Shown here: in pieces, positions 22,601 to 28,200 of the stretch
Numbering within the stretch: the stretch's first letter is position 1
Layout: each line of letters starts with the position of its first letter
NCBI GenBank assembly: GCA_964630235.1
Contig: CAZVUO010000001.1
Coordinates: forward strand, 248,001 to 312,000
Reading direction: 5' to 3'
Length of the DNA stretch: 64,000 nucleotides
Source: JBFLYH01 sp964630235
GTDB lineage: Bacteria > Oederibacteriota > JAAXVQ01 > JAUVAV01
The notes under the pieces: model-generated
What the model was told of the DNA's origin: nothing
The model's database searches: none
The model's input: only the letters and a program-made list of their open reading frames with translations
Translations under genes and position numbers: made by a program

Positions 22601-23111
22601 TTTTGGTCCCCTGGGAATCCGTGGCTTGGACCGGATTGCCGTCGTCGTCAAAGATCTTCGTGACCACGCCGGCCGCGCTGCGTTTCACCATTTTTTGCAG
22701 TTTCCCGTTGGCGCCGCGGAAATACTGGTAGCGCGCCAGGACACCGCCGGTGGCGTCCCGCTCCTCCGACGGCATCCCATCTTCGTAAAGGGTAACTTTG
22801 CCGTAGGGATCACGCACTTCCGTTAGCTGTCCCTTCTCGTTATACTTACGCACCTCGCCGCTCAACAGCACGACCGTGATTTGGGGTTGGCCGCTGACAT
22901 CCATGACCGTCGTGCTTTTTACTTTTTTGCCTTGCTCATCCAACTGCTCCAGTATCTGAGGCAGGAGGCGCTCCTCGGCGCTACTGGCGGCAGAGGACAT
23001 AGAAACCCCTACAAAGAGGAGCAGCGTCCCCAGTAGGGCGAGTGTCCCCAGCCAGGCGGTTTTATTCCACAGTCCAAAATGCATCCGTTCTTGACCAGTG
23101 ATGGTAATCAT
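4638..23111 (-). CDS. Giant protein B: 6,157-aa secreted YD/RHS-like repeat fibre
   Basis: The start is the ATG at 23111, because GGGGG lies 8 nt upstream; an in-frame ATG 12 codons earlier has no such site. Residues 17-40 look like a signal peptide with a plausible Ala-x-Ala cleavage site. Residues about 50-800 are YD/RHS-type repeats (TIGR01643-like: Y-x-x-x-G-x-L and D-x-x-G-x). They grade into a pre-array, then about 23 units of 57 aa (about 1190-2485) and about 38 of 54 aa (about 2500-4550), all built on NGLN...YGTTETWY...YGVA...NNFGLGATR. Divergent repeats, an acidic Ala/Glu-rich hinge (about 5735-5825) and further YD repeats follow, then a non-repetitive tail ending LLQGFEQR. I noticed only three cysteines. 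No RHS core shell or C-terminal toxin domain is evident, so a fibre or adhesin is likelier than a polymorphic toxin. Function is inferred. Confidence 0.9.
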   Translation of the reverse strand: MITITGQERMHFGLWNKTAWLGTLALLGTLLLFVGVSMSSAASSAEERLLPQILEQLDEQGKKVKSTTVMDVSGQPQITVVLLSGEVRKYNEKGQLTEVRDPYGKVTLYEDGMPSEERDATGGVLARYQYFRGANGKLQKMVKRSAAGVVTKIFDDDGNPVQATDSQGTKIFTNYVKNDKGKTVGYTETDLATNKTNRMILDPVNGEVVARIDENNIRTDIETLYNQQGEKIQTTERDTAGNITIKKYENDQMVEQIENGQKTTYENILNEKGVLAQKKEIKQVATASGMIEDITVKDYDDQGRVVRVQDKDGEHNYTYEVNVDGRITARRELLKPADGSKTKEKVTYYDEAGRVVGLEEEGRKTKISNILDENGNVVSAIEYVTYSFGGKVFTDTVKKTFDGKGHLLSKTDSNGQRTDYAYDGKGNRIRSQVGDEVTEYTYDDNNNMVSSVTRDYKSRTLTEYDQKTKLAERKVMIKNSGVMEVTTYGATQDGKRVSYTVTPFGIKTTIYRDSQSDQPEKVIYSKYNGKVITTDYEYAGEHLVRSTEEGPMGVTETLYNAAGKPLQSLQTDKWGRTQQTDFQYEKGVLSQSLMIDKKGETHTFYNSHGDPEKITRINTIGFPRRSDEERTYKDGILIKSVSRDVKGETITEFDQNEQAKKTHRINKHGFPREHWVENIYDAGGDLTESRQTDSRGYTINKFDHDGLMTESERVDIHGYPKRKKTTYDYLNGELVSSITDDDRGTTYNTFDKDGLMKESRRVKKYGFPREERTTYEYDANAYMVYSKTEDENGTTQNWFNIDELVAVSFRHNLYGHARDQWTVNEYDNDGFLSMSKETDLRGSTVTKFNIDGLPIESFRTDHYGVEFSRETLTVNEFDDQGFMTVSKSKNLLTTVEKTMDRDALVQEQKQNDNYGVLFGRYKVTEDYAYDGHGRLQTNVTTDRLGQTTSTYDIHGDAVESLRIATIGLGASRESFTVATYNSDTGMTTDRLSKSNYGTTHSTNFDPVTGLESLQQISNNYGLGATRYTENEVEMDTRHGLTRHTLAKNEYGKTETHYDVEQGGVYGIAVSSRAVTNFGLGFTRDTATAIEADINTGLNKRTKAANKYGMTMTEFDTTAGGTYGVAISSITENYFGLGSTRQSQIRKGDLTVNLWNGLNQHTLSRSEYGTTETWYEDGQYGVAKASDTKNNFGLGASRHSWIKEGNLQVNTFNGLNIRTFSESAYGTTETKYDDKQFGVAKSSDTNNNFGLGATRHSWIGDGNLEVNTDNGLNKRTLSESAYGTTETWYEDEAYGVAKRSDTNNKFGLGATRHSWISEGNMEVNTWNGLTRRTLSESAYGTTETKYEDSQYGVATSSDTKNNFGLGATRHSWIAEGNLQVNTFNGLNIRTLSESAYGTTETWYDDSQFGVAKASDTNNNFGLGATRHSWIKDGNMEVNTFNGLNIRTFSESAYGTTETWYEDGQFGVAKASDTNNNFGLGATRHSWIKDGNMEVNTFNGLNIRTFSESAYGTTETWYEDGQFGVAKASDTNNNFGLGATRHSWIKDGDMEVNTWNGLNIRTFSESAYGTTETWYDDKEHGVAKSSDTKNNFGLGATRHSWISEGNMEVNTFNGLNIRTFSESAYGTTETWYDDEEHGVAKSSDTKNNFGLGATRHSWIKEGNMEVNTYNGLNIRTFSESAYGTTETWYEDGQYGVAKSSDTNNNFGLGATRHSWIKEGNMEVNTYNGLNIRTFSESAYGTTETWYDDGQYGVARASDTNNNFGLGATRHSWIKNGNMEVNTWNGLNIRTFSESAYGTTETWYEDGQYGVAVASDTNNNFGLGATRHSWIKEGNMQVNTWNGLNIRTFSESAYGTTETWYEDGQFGVAVASDTNNNFGLGATRHSWIKEGNMQVNTWNGLNIRTFSESAYGTTETWYDDGQYGVAKASDTNNNFGLGATRHSWIKEGNMEVNTYNGLNIRTFSESAYGTTETWYDDGQYGVAKASDTNNNFGLIATRHSWIKEGNMQVNTWNGLNQRTFSESEYGTTETWYEDAQYGVAVASDTNNNFGLGATQHSWIKRGNMAVNTWNGLNQHTFSESAYGTVETWYEDKQHGVAKASDTNNNFGLGATRHSWIKEGKMEINTWNGLNIRTFSESAYGTVETWYDDAQYGIAKASDTVNNFGLGATRHSWIKEGEMEVDPYNGLNKRTFSESAYGTTETQYENETYGVAKSSDTNNNFGLGATRHSWIEEGNMEVNTWNGLNQHTFSESAYGTVETWYDDVSYGVARSSDTNNNFGLGATRHSWISDGNLEVNTWNGLNIRTFSESEYGTVETWYEDQQYGVAQSSDTNNNYGLGATRHSWISKGNMEVNTWNGLNIRTFSESAYGTVETWYDDKDYGVAHSSDTNNFFGLGATRHSWISKGNMEVNTWNGLNIRTFSESAYGTVETWYDDAAYGVAKSSDTNNNFGLGATRHSWIKEGNMEVNTFNGLNIRTFSESAYGTVETWYSTDSYGVAERSHSLNNFGIGATRDTTTQIDANRWNGLNIYTKATNDYGMTETWYTEDSYGVADRSHSLNNYGIGATRDTTTDIDTDTWDGLTEHTLAENAYGMTETWYTQDSYGVAERSHSLNNYGLGATRDTNTTIQVDTWNGLNEYTRAVNAYGMTETWFTQDSYGVAERSHSVNNYGLGATRDTNTIIQAGQWDGLNDYTLATNAYGTTETWYSDDTYGVAERSHSLNNFGIGATRDTNTTITADRWDGLNDYTYAVNVYGTTETWYSQDTYGVAERSHAMNNFGIGATRDTTTDIQADRWDGLNEYTMAVNAYGMTETWFSEDTYGVAERSHAVNNFGLGATRDNQTTIQADRWDGLNEYTFGTNAYGTTETWFSEDSYGVAVRSHSLNNFGLGATRDTNTTIDADRWDGLNNYTHAVNAYGMTETWYSDDTYGVAERSHAVNNYGIGATRDTNTIITADRWDGLNDYTIGTNAYGVTETWYSQDSYGVAERSHAVNNFGIGATRDTATTIQADRWDGLNEYTLATNAYGMTETWFSEDTYGVAERSHAVNNFGLGATRDTMTTIQADRWDGLNEYTFATNAYGTTETWYSQDTYGVAERSHSLNNFGLGATRDNLTTIQADRWDGLNEYTFGTNAYGTTETWYSDDTYGVAERSHAMNNYGLGATRDTNTVITADRWDGLNDYTISQNAYGVTETWYSQDTYGVAERSHAVNNYGIGATRDTNTVITADRWDGLNDYTIATNVYGMTETWYSQDTYGVAERSHAVNNFGIGATRDTNTVITADRWDGLNEYTFATNAYGTTETWYSQDTYGVAEQSHSLNNFGLGATRDTTTTIQADRWDGLNEYTFASNAYGITETWYSEDTYGVAERSHSLNNFGIGASRDTNTTIQADRWDGLNEYTHAVNAYGMTETWYTDDTYGVAERSHSLNNFGIGATRDTNTVITADRWNGLNDYSIGTNAYGMTETWFTQDSYGVTERTHTVNNYGLGATRDTTTQVTADTWNGLNTYSVATNAYGMTETWYARDTYGVPERSHSLNNFGLGATRDTNTTITADRWNGLNDYTFATNAYGTTETWYTQDSYGVAERSHSLNNFGLGATRDTNTTVQADRWSGLNTYTFATNAYGTTETWYTQDSYGVAERSHSLNNFGLGATRDTNTTITADRWNGLNDYTVATNAYGRTETWYKQDSFGTAERSHSVNNFGVGAGRDTTTAITADNWNGLNTYTNAVNAYGVTETWYSQDSYGVAERSHSLNNFGLGATRDTNTTITADRWNGLNTYTNATNAYGRTETWYSQDSYGVAERSHSLNNFGLGATRDTNTTITADRWNGLNTYTNATNAYGRTETWYSQDSYGVAERSHSLNNFGLGATRDTNTTITADRWNGLNTYTNATNAYGRTETWYSQDSYGVAERSHSLNNFGLGATRDTNTTITADRWNGLNTYTNAVNAYSTTETWYSQDTYGVAERSHSLSNFGLGATRDTNTTVTADRWDGLNDYTIASNAYGTTETWYSQDTYAVAERSHSINHYGLGATRDTTSTITADRWNGLNTFTVGVNAYGTTETWYSQDTYAVAERSHSVNNYGLGASRDTNTTITADRWNGLNTYTNATNAYGRTETWYASDSYGVAERSHSVNNFGLGATRDSNTTVTVDRWSGLNTFTSSVNAYSTTETWYSQDTYGTAQRSHSMNNFGLGATRDTNSTITADTWSGLNVYTTGTNAYGTTETWYSQDTYGVAERSHSVNNFGVGAGRDSNTTITADRWNGLNTYTHAVSAYGRTETWYAQDTYGVATRSHAVNNFGLGATRDTDTPTIQANRWNGLNEYTFARNAYGTNETWYSRDSYGVAERSHAVNNYGLGATRDTNTTITADRWSGLNTYTSAVNRYGTSETWYTGDSYGVAQRSHAVNNYGLGATRDTNTTITVDLWSGLNTFTSSVNAYGTTETWFKQDTYGTAQRSHSLNNYGLGYTRDTNTTITADNWSGLNTFTSGRNTYGLTETWYSGDGYGVAERSHSVNNFGLGYTMDTNTTITANRDSGLNEHTFATNQYGTTDTYYSRDTYGVAERSVAHNQWGVLGERDITTTITANRQTGLNEKTIAVTSHRTTTTFFEGSYGTATSSISVTDFLPTLAQTTNTTITASHDTGLNIRTVADNGLSTTTTDAFDAKYGVAKHMLTYNKYATGEGNRNVETNVDANTNTGLNMETYSRSYGGGGTLSETWTNYTSDTGTQTDAITVMNAAWTLGYSVNNNITYVVNQTTGKLIQSTSVNSNGTTMTNYDGHGLAIRSENISSYGLASRTNSTMTYNSATGFTQRSVALSYSRLGGQLLSTTTTNHDINGIARSMTTDTTYGASRARTSTTTVSTIYDFTGSKKQTYTTTGLGDSTSDYNQMGVEMYSVSNGTIGPTAGRTSYTWTKDWNQNTGIRRSKYTTSGLSRTWTYSDENGLPAAGLHKQNENFYGSAAGARYSEIYRTGAVHWTGNAAQTRSLSPGHSTTMTNYDADGFNTNSVTDSIYGANGMQHTESTYNVDSSTGMNTSSNMVKCNGRGSTKNEYDATYGVVKESDDTDKDGNVTHTTYGFNTATGMTTSTVSTGEGGYREDNTAYDMHGRKTASRTQRDKQDGKKKKTEIYTSTFVNNDWTGFKQTETRTNVQNSENKVIHYDVHGVEYKNWTEDYKYPTGEVIHVTEYTGRDADGNPTAGTQEFSGDRHTMSVQMSGIVPSPDPDKYMYLPTVSRVTYTQATYITTATFSYTLNSRGPIAATVTDNQGTESWTMDEGYENSAIFTRNRRNNDGSSISWNYTDSPEGRFHTSANITYTDYMGLHNGSGTETYTDTGVLTQRVLNNTDTMNQTITFQNDGQYVTTGTGTREDGESVNYVFGGVNEYVTFEDDKGITTWNQSTQKMLTSSGGVGSFTYTYAGARVDKIEGTSARDGKLLMDKWWNVKTWTDSMGVLHTYTGTAQNKGYWTKAHETFTDKGGGQWQGDMNYDAFGFYFKGGELRGVKAKVDATGAKNTVDMDDALATTNIKTQLKKYNTQKETWSWTAPDDVGVRTLGEWQAEYMNSGDLTQFADVVVTVNEDGSTTSIFSNIRFNKSNFYQRNRFRPTSSSSTWSTISDDAPNTYDTRNYSLMNNKFSSAHWGDKREITGSEQVQTGTKTVTKTRTVTKCDESVPPVCSEVEEEYEDEEPVYSTKWYMKDTSYNKTGDGWMWWSSGTKSEQFYADTMSQNTGTIIAGGVGSKSQVSGSSVMSYRLSHGNKAGGVLLAGGMEDQQQSGKGRLDQPAAPVVETAEEVTAAAVAPVATAVADKGRAAEPAEEEVKPETGETLTAQDELLAAFAGIRSLADVAEFLKLALSKLGQEAVAAALQNSGAAQLLEQLVKVSRLVFGGAAQESLLGKLTSLLLDNQQMVEEVRLAMTGGEMVSDEVKQAAKIAESMKYASVVSRDEKGRVVEAVDHGGAVHTFNYEADGFTETTRDAAGQVQVAQYDQAGRLVAVNDGGATRTYAYQGDKTVVTERTQTGEVTMEYGPDGRLISLQADGQKTTYQYSGAGTGNYTAVVAGAGGKALEQKTYRDGRLVAKQLQDGTKIAYDYQTDAAGEVLAITRVETDADGNQTVMKFDKSGRLISVKGKDGEKQVAEAEGMSEKALEFIQFELYGDPRVDSMRIDNKLLQGFEQR
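9450..15610 (-). repeat. About 38 tandem 162-bp (54-aa) repeats in giant gene B
   Basis: The protein units run GLGATRDTNTTITADRW, then (N/D)GLNxYT, AYGTTETWYSQDTYGV and AERSHSLNNF. Counting GxGATRD-type starts gives 38 clear units plus a decayed one. Length is fixed at 162 bp with rare single-residue insertions. The last units, toward 9450, are the most divergent. Confidence 0.92.
11401..11886 (-). repeat. Three consecutive near-identical 162-bp units
   Basis: Units 11401-11562 and 11563-11724 are identical by eye. Unit 11725-11886 differs by two bases. Their proteins are identical, so synonymous drift has barely begun: recent amplification or gene conversion, or possibly an assembly effect. 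Confidence 0.85.
15650..19545 (-). repeat. About 23 tandem 171-bp (57-aa) repeats in giant gene B
   Basis: Each unit reads GLGATRHSWIKEGNMEVNTW, NGLNIRTFSESAYGTTETWY, then (E/D)DGQYGVAKASDTNNNF. There are 23 clear copies, plus a looser copy before the first. The family shares NGLN, YGT(T/V)ETWY and NNFGLGATR with the neighbouring 54-aa family, differing by a three-residue insertion and the SWI strand. The last copy is a hybrid whose second half is already of the 54-aa type. Confidence 0.92.
18541..18882 (-). repeat. Two identical consecutive 171-bp units
   Basis: Bases 18541-18711 and 18712-18882 match throughout by eye, indicating a recent one-unit duplication inside the 57-aa array. Confidence 0.85.
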
Positions 23112-23119
23112 GGCCAAAA

Positions 23120-23127
23120 CCCCCTTT
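23120..23127 (-). promoter_or_regulatory. Ribosome binding site fixing the start of giant B
   Basis: AAAGGGGG on the minus strand ends 8 nt before the ATG at 23111. It overlaps the N-terminal extension that would result from the upstream ATG at 23147, arguing against that start. Confidence 0.75.
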
Positions 23128-23181
23128 AACCAAAAAATATTGAGCAAGGCGCCATTAAGGCGTATTTTTCCGTTTGCCTAA

Positions 23182-23210
23182 AGTATATCACACGAAAATA
23201 GGCATTACAA
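23182..23210 (-). promoter_or_regulatory. Sigma70 promoter of giant gene B
   Basis: TTGTAA (23205-23210), a 17-nt spacer and TATACT (23182-23187) with the extended GTGATATACT block. The leader to the ATG at 23111 is about 64 nt, much shorter than those of giants A and C. Confidence 0.75.
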
Positions 23211-23516
23211 ATAAGCGGCAGCGATAATAGCCTTATATTTAAAGCTTATTCTGGCCGCCTCCGCGCTAGTGGCCCGGTTGCAAAAAACCGGAAGTTATAA
23301 ATTCCCCTAAAAATGACCGTTCCGCCCCTTTTCCGGGCTGCCTAGGGCTGTTTTTTTTTGTTCTAAAAATCAAGGTTTTCAGCTCCTCTAGTTTGCAGGA
23401 AGAATTCGTTTTTTTACCCTGTGATTTTTGTGAGGAACTGTAAAAAATCCAGGACAGGCGGCGCTGGCCCACCCTCTTCCGGACGAGCATGCCTAACGCC
23501 GGGAGGATGTAAAACC
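23211..23516. other. Intergenic region between divergent giant B and lnt promoters
   Basis: About 300 bp without a convincing gene. An 87-codon minus-strand frame (23266-23529) has no ribosome site and spans the lnt promoter; I reject it. A perfect hairpin CCGGTT-GCAAAA-AACCGG lies at 23274-23291, and a run of nine T at 23351-23359 has no good stem before it. A related GTTG..CAAAAAACCG string occurs upstream of giant C near 49664. Confidence 0.5.
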
Positions 23517-23544
23517 CTGCAAGGGGCATGACCTGTGATATACT
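23517..23544 (+). promoter_or_regulatory. Extended -10 promoter of lnt copy 1
   Basis: TATACT at 23539-23544 sits in GTGATATACT, the same 10-mer found at all three giant promoters. The -35 is weak (CTGCAA at 23517-23522, 16-nt spacer). The start codon is 28 nt downstream. Confidence 0.65.
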
Positions 23545-23571
23545 GAATCATCCTCGCAAAGAGATACGCGC

Positions 23572-25233
23572 ATGACTTACTCCGACACTCCATTACAGCC
23601 GGGGTGGAGGCCGATTCACGGACTGGGATTGGCCGCCGGCGCCGGAATTCTGCAGGCCCTCTGTTTCCCCAATTTTCTTTATGCTGGATATTCCCCCTGG
23701 CACAGCGTGCTGGCTTGGATAAGTTTCATACCATATATATATGTCTGGCGGCGTTGCCGCGCGGCCAGCGCTTTTGGGTACGGCTGGGTGATGGGATTCA
23801 TCTATTTTACCGGCACGCTCACTTGGATCCGCCTGATCGGCCGCAACACCAACATTGACAATGCCGTTGCCTGGCTGTTTTTCGCTTTTTGCGGCGGGGT
23901 GTATTTCGGTCTCTTCGGCCTGTCAGCGCGGTGGGTGAAAGACCGTCTGCGCTGGCCGGATGCCGTCCTGCTACCCCTGTCATTCGTCGCCTGGGAATAC
24001 CTGCGCGGTCATATTCTGACCGGCGGCTGGCCGTGGGGCAGTCTGGGCGCCACCCAATATGCCAGCTGGCCGGTTCGGCAATTGGCCTCCGTGGTTGGCG
24101 TCAGCGGCCTCTCTTTTTTGATTCTCGCGGGAAATGTCTGGCTCCTGGATGGCGGCCAAAGGCTCTGGCGCTTTCTGCGCCGGCGGGAGCCTCTCGTGCC
24201 GCGCGGGAGTTGGCGGGACGAATTGAAGCAGCGGCCTGCGGCAGCGGTCGCGGTCAGCGTACTGGCCCTGCTCTGGAGCGTCGCCGTGGCCATCGCGGTG
24301 ATTGAAGCCGCGGCCTTCGCGCGCGTTCCCCGCGGCGAGGTGTCACTGGCGTTGTTGCAAGGCAATCTCAATACCCGCCAGCGGTGGGACCGCGTCTACC
24401 GCGAAGCGGCCATGGACCGCATGCGCGCGCTGCATCTGGAAGCTGCTGCCGGTCAGCCGGACCTGATCGTGTGGGCCGAATCCTGCTTTCCCGGCATCCT
24501 GGAGTACCCTCCCTTGCAGGAGTGGGAAGACCGCCTGCGCGCCTTGATCCGGGAGGCAGGCGTGCCCACGCTGCTCACCAGCAACGAGTACGCGCGCGAG
24601 CAAGACCTGGACAAACCCATGTCCTGGCACCATTACAACAGCGCCTTCTACTTCGGCGTTCAGGGACAGACCCTGGGCCGCTATCGCAAACTCCGCCTGG
24701 TGCCGTTCGGCGAATACATCCCGTACGCGTTCCTCAAGCGTTACCTGCAAACAGTGGTCCAACAGCCCATTCCGGTCGATTTCGAGCCGGGTGACGACTT
24801 TACGGTCTTCCCCTTGGGCGATTGGGGGTTCTCGGTATTGATTTGTTACGAGGACATGTTCGAAGAACTGGGGTACCAGCTGGCCAAGGCCGGCGCGGAT
24901 TTCTTCCTGAGCGTCGCCAACAACAGCTGGTCCGGGCAATCGGAGATGAGTTACCAGCACAACGCCATGTCGGTCTTTCTGGCCGTTGAGCACCGCGCCT
25001 ACATTGCCAAAGCCGACATGACCGGCCCCACGGTCGTGATCGATCCCTGGGGCCGAATCGGCGACGCCTCGCCGTTCTTCGTTCCGGCGGTCAAGCAGGA
25101 AACGATTTATCCAGCCAAATTCACAACTTTTTTCACGCGCTTCGGGAATGTTTTGCCTTTCGCCTTCACACTCTGGTTTTTCGGCCTCTGCGCCGCCTGT
25201 GTTCCGCGGCGCCGGCTTTCTTCCACAAAATAA
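23572..25233 (+). CDS. lnt: Apolipoprotein N-acyltransferase, copy 1
   Basis: Lnt transfers an acyl chain from phospholipid to the N-terminal cysteine of apolipoproteins at the periplasmic face of the inner membrane. The 553-aa protein has hydrophobic helices in its first ~260 residues, then a nitrilase-type domain. The expected Glu-Lys-Cys triad is present: E303 in VWAESCFPG, K373 in RYRKLRLVPFGEYIP, C425 in ICYEDMF. A last hydrophobic helix closes the protein. It is slightly longer than the ~510 residues of E. coli Lnt. The Shine-Dalgarno is weak. It is transcribed divergently from giant B with the same -10 block, and converges on giant C, sharing its terminator hairpin. A paralogue lies at 49770-51389; hand alignment of one 91-residue stretch gives about 63% identity. 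No giant shows a lipobox, so a direct acylation link is not supported. Confidence 0.95.
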   Translation: MTYSDTPLQPGWRPIHGLGLAAGAGILQALCFPNFLYAGYSPWHSVLAWISFIPYIYVWRRCRAASAFGYGWVMGFIYFTGTLTWIRLIGRNTNIDNAVAWLFFAFCGGVYFGLFGLSARWVKDRLRWPDAVLLPLSFVAWEYLRGHILTGGWPWGSLGATQYASWPVRQLASVVGVSGLSFLILAGNVWLLDGGQRLWRFLRRREPLVPRGSWRDELKQRPAAAVAVSVLALLWSVAVAIAVIEAAAFARVPRGEVSLALLQGNLNTRQRWDRVYREAAMDRMRALHLEAAAGQPDLIVWAESCFPGILEYPPLQEWEDRLRALIREAGVPTLLTSNEYAREQDLDKPMSWHHYNSAFYFGVQGQTLGRYRKLRLVPFGEYIPYAFLKRYLQTVVQQPIPVDFEPGDDFTVFPLGDWGFSVLICYEDMFEELGYQLAKAGADFFLSVANNSWSGQSEMSYQHNAMSVFLAVEHRAYIAKADMTGPTVVIDPWGRIGDASPFFVPAVKQETIYPAKFTTFFTRFGNVLPFAFTLWFFGLCAACVPRRRLSSTK

Positions 25234-25265
25234 GAAACCCGGCTTCCCGTTTCCGGGAAACCGGG
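25227..25265 (-). terminator. Terminator between convergent lnt and giant C
   Basis: A 12-bp stem (25238-25249 with 25254-25265, one G-T pair, 4-nt loop) lies just past the giant C stop. On the minus strand it is followed by TTTCTTATTTTG, which overlaps the lnt stop codon. The plus side lacks a T tract, so it chiefly serves giant C. Confidence 0.82.
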
Positions 25266-25288
25266 CTCCTGTGTTCACTCCGTCCGTT

Positions 25289-28200
25289 CTAAGCCGCGCT
25301 GCCTGTGGTCTTCAGCTTGGGCTGTTTCTGGAGCGGCGTCACGTCCAGCTTAATGCCGATGCCCAGCCCTTCCAGCCGCTTGATGATCCGGCCCAGCTTG
25401 TAGTCCTGGGTCAGCGCCCGCGGCACCACCTCGGGGGTCAGGGTCACGGCCAGCTCGTCCGCGTACCTTTTGTAGGTCAGACTGATGTTGAAGCCTAGGA
25501 AGCCCAGCACCTGGGCCAGGTCTTTGGTCAGCGCCAGTTTTTGATCCATGCTGGCATCCGATTCGGCCACGGTCAGCAGGTGTTCCACCGTCGCCCGGAT
25601 CGCCCGGTTCCGCATGGTCTCCGACACCATCTGCTCGGTGCCGGCGATCCTCAGCCCCTTGACCGCCTTGGTGAAATACGGATCCGACAGCAGGGTGGGT
25701 AGCATGATCTTCCGGTAGGTCTCATAGCTGGTCCCATACTGCGCGGCGAAGCTCTTCCTCTGCTCGAACTCCCTGGTTCCCGAGAGCTGCGCGATCCGCC
25801 GCGCGTCCGCTTCCATCCGCGGGTTGGAAGACCCAAACGCGGCGTGCGCGATCTGCTCTTCCACCGCGGCAGACGGGTTCAGGTTGAACGCGATGGCTCT
25901 GGCCCGCATCCAGGTGGCCGCGCCGGCCAGGGCCAGAATCACACCTGCCCCAATTGCCAGGGCGGGCAGCACGCCGCTGGAAAGACCGAAGACCAACCCC
26001 ACGACCACTGCCATGGCGATCCCGGCTCCAACCATCTGCTGGGCCATACTGCGCACCGTGAGCAGCGGCCTCTCGGCCTGCCGCAGGCGGTCCTCGCCGG
26101 CGATCAGGCCCAGAAGTTGCTGCTGCACAGGGGTTTTCTGCAGTTTGCGGTACTCGGCGTAGGAGAGGCCGAACGTCGCCTCGAACGCCTCCTCCTGCAG
26201 CCGCCGCTCGTCCCCCGCCGGCAGGCGCTGGATGTCCACGGCTTTGGCTTTCATCAATCCGAAGCCCGTGTTCTCCAGCTCCCCGGCCGCTTCAGTCAGG
26301 TCCCGCAAATCCCGCTCGCCGTATTCGCGTCCCATAACCCCGCGCACCTGCTGGTAAATAGCACGCAACTTTTCGTCCTGGCTCGCCAGCGCCTTGAGGT
26401 TCTCGCCGTCGGCCACGAATTGACGGAGGAATTCCGTCAGTGCGTTGCTGCCAAATTCCTTGAACAGACGGTGCTGGCTCAAGGACTCGGTCAGTGAACG
26501 CGCGTGCGTATCGTCAAACAAACGCATGGACACCGCCTGCAGCGTTTGCTTCAGCAGGGTGTCGCTGAATTTCTGGTCCAAGAACTGTATAGATCCCCGA
26601 TCCACCTTCAATCCCGCTTTATCGGAAACCGTGGGTTTGGCGGCGGTCTGGCCCAATTCCACCCGGTCCATGCTTTCCGTGGCCTTCGGCACCAGGCTCA
26701 GGATCGCGGCCAGCATGTGCATATAGCCGTAGTACCCGGCTGACTTGTCCGCGGCCAGCTCGATCTGGCGCTCGGCCAGCAGATCTTTCAGCTCGGCCAC
26801 GGCCTTGGTGTCGTCCAGAGAGCCGGCCATGCGCCCTTTCCACTCCTCCACCAGCGTTCTGCCGGCCCGCACGGCCTGGCTCGCCACTTCCGCCTCCCGG
26901 GCCTCGGGTTCGTTCACCACCACCCGCTGCTCCAGCGGCACCCGGACGCGCAGCACGTGCGGCACCACCTCGCTGTTGACCATGCCGATCGCGCTGCCCA
27001 CGCCCCCGGCCAGCCCTGCCACCAGGAAGGTCGGCAGCAGGCCCAGCGCCGCGCCGGCCACTTTGCCCAGAGAGGACCTGCCCGGCGTTTGCGCCTGCAC
27101 GCGCTCCGCGTTCCCTCTGGCCAGTGCCAGAGGCCCTAGCTTCGTCAGCACGGGCGCCAGGACGGTTCCCAGCACCATGGTCCCCATCATGGCGGCCAAG
27201 GGCAGACCGGCCAGGCTCATCGCCCCGACCAGGGCCGCGCCCAGCACCAGTTTGGTCGCCGTGGCGGGCACCAGCCAGCCGTTCTCCACCTTGAAGAAGG
27301 CCACCAGCGCCGACGATCTTTCAATGGTTTGCAGCAGATTTTGCCATCCCCGGCCCATGGATACACCCAGCCGGTGCAAGGGGGTCTGCTGGCTCAGCTC
27401 GGCGCCGGCCATCTGCTTGATCGCGGCAGCCTGCGCGGCGATCTCCGTCCGGGCCAGGGTCTCGGCCGGCATGGCCTGCAGGGCCTTGAAGCTTTCGCCC
27501 GTGACCAGACCATAACGGCTGGCCAGGGACTGCGCGGCCGCCACGTTCTCCTGGATATAAGTCCTCGCCTGTTCCAGATTCATCGTGCGATCCTGATAGG
27601 TGATGGTTTTGGCTTCGTCGGCCGCCAGTTCCGGCAGATAGGCGCTAACGCGTTCCGCGTTCTGCAGGGCCTGGTAGTACTGGGTTTGGGCCTGAGCTGG
27701 CTGACGCCAGATCAAAGCGGCTTTTTGTATTGAGGTGCTGGCCTGATCATACGCCTGCAGGAAGGTGACATCGGGTCCAAAGGTCGCGGCCAGGGCTGGT
27801 TGTACCCAGTTATCCCCATATTGTTTAATATAGCCGGACACTTGCTCCGTGTGGACTTGACGCCAGGCCTCACTGTTGAAGTTGGCCTGCATTTCCCGCA
27901 GATTCATAACCGCCTGCTGGGTCAGCATGGACCTGGCGTCGAACTGCGACCACACCGGAATTTGGCGCAGGAAAGCGCTGCCCGCGTTCAGACCCGCCAG
28001 TTGGATCGGCTTCGAGACCTGGGGCAGCTGGTCCGTGGCGAACACGACACCGCTCCCGGCCGCAACGTTGTTCTGGCTGGGCATGAACGCCAGGTTGTAT
28101 TGCAGTAATTTAACAGCTTCCGTGTAGGTGGGCGCCATAGCGATCCGCGCCGTAGCCTGATCCACGCCCAGGTTAGAGGCCGCCATGGCCATTGCCGCGG

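Noticed and set aside
4638..23111. Giant B as an RHS polymorphic toxin
   Set aside because: YD-like repeats are present, but I see no conserved RHS core shell motif, no C-terminal toxin domain, and no small immunity gene downstream.
23340..23360. T9 run after GGGC as an intrinsic terminator on the plus strand
   Set aside because: Only a 4-bp stem with a long loop can form, and no plus-strand gene ends nearby.
23266..23529. 87-codon minus-strand frame between giant B and lnt
   Set aside because: No ribosome site, low complexity, and it overlaps the lnt promoter.
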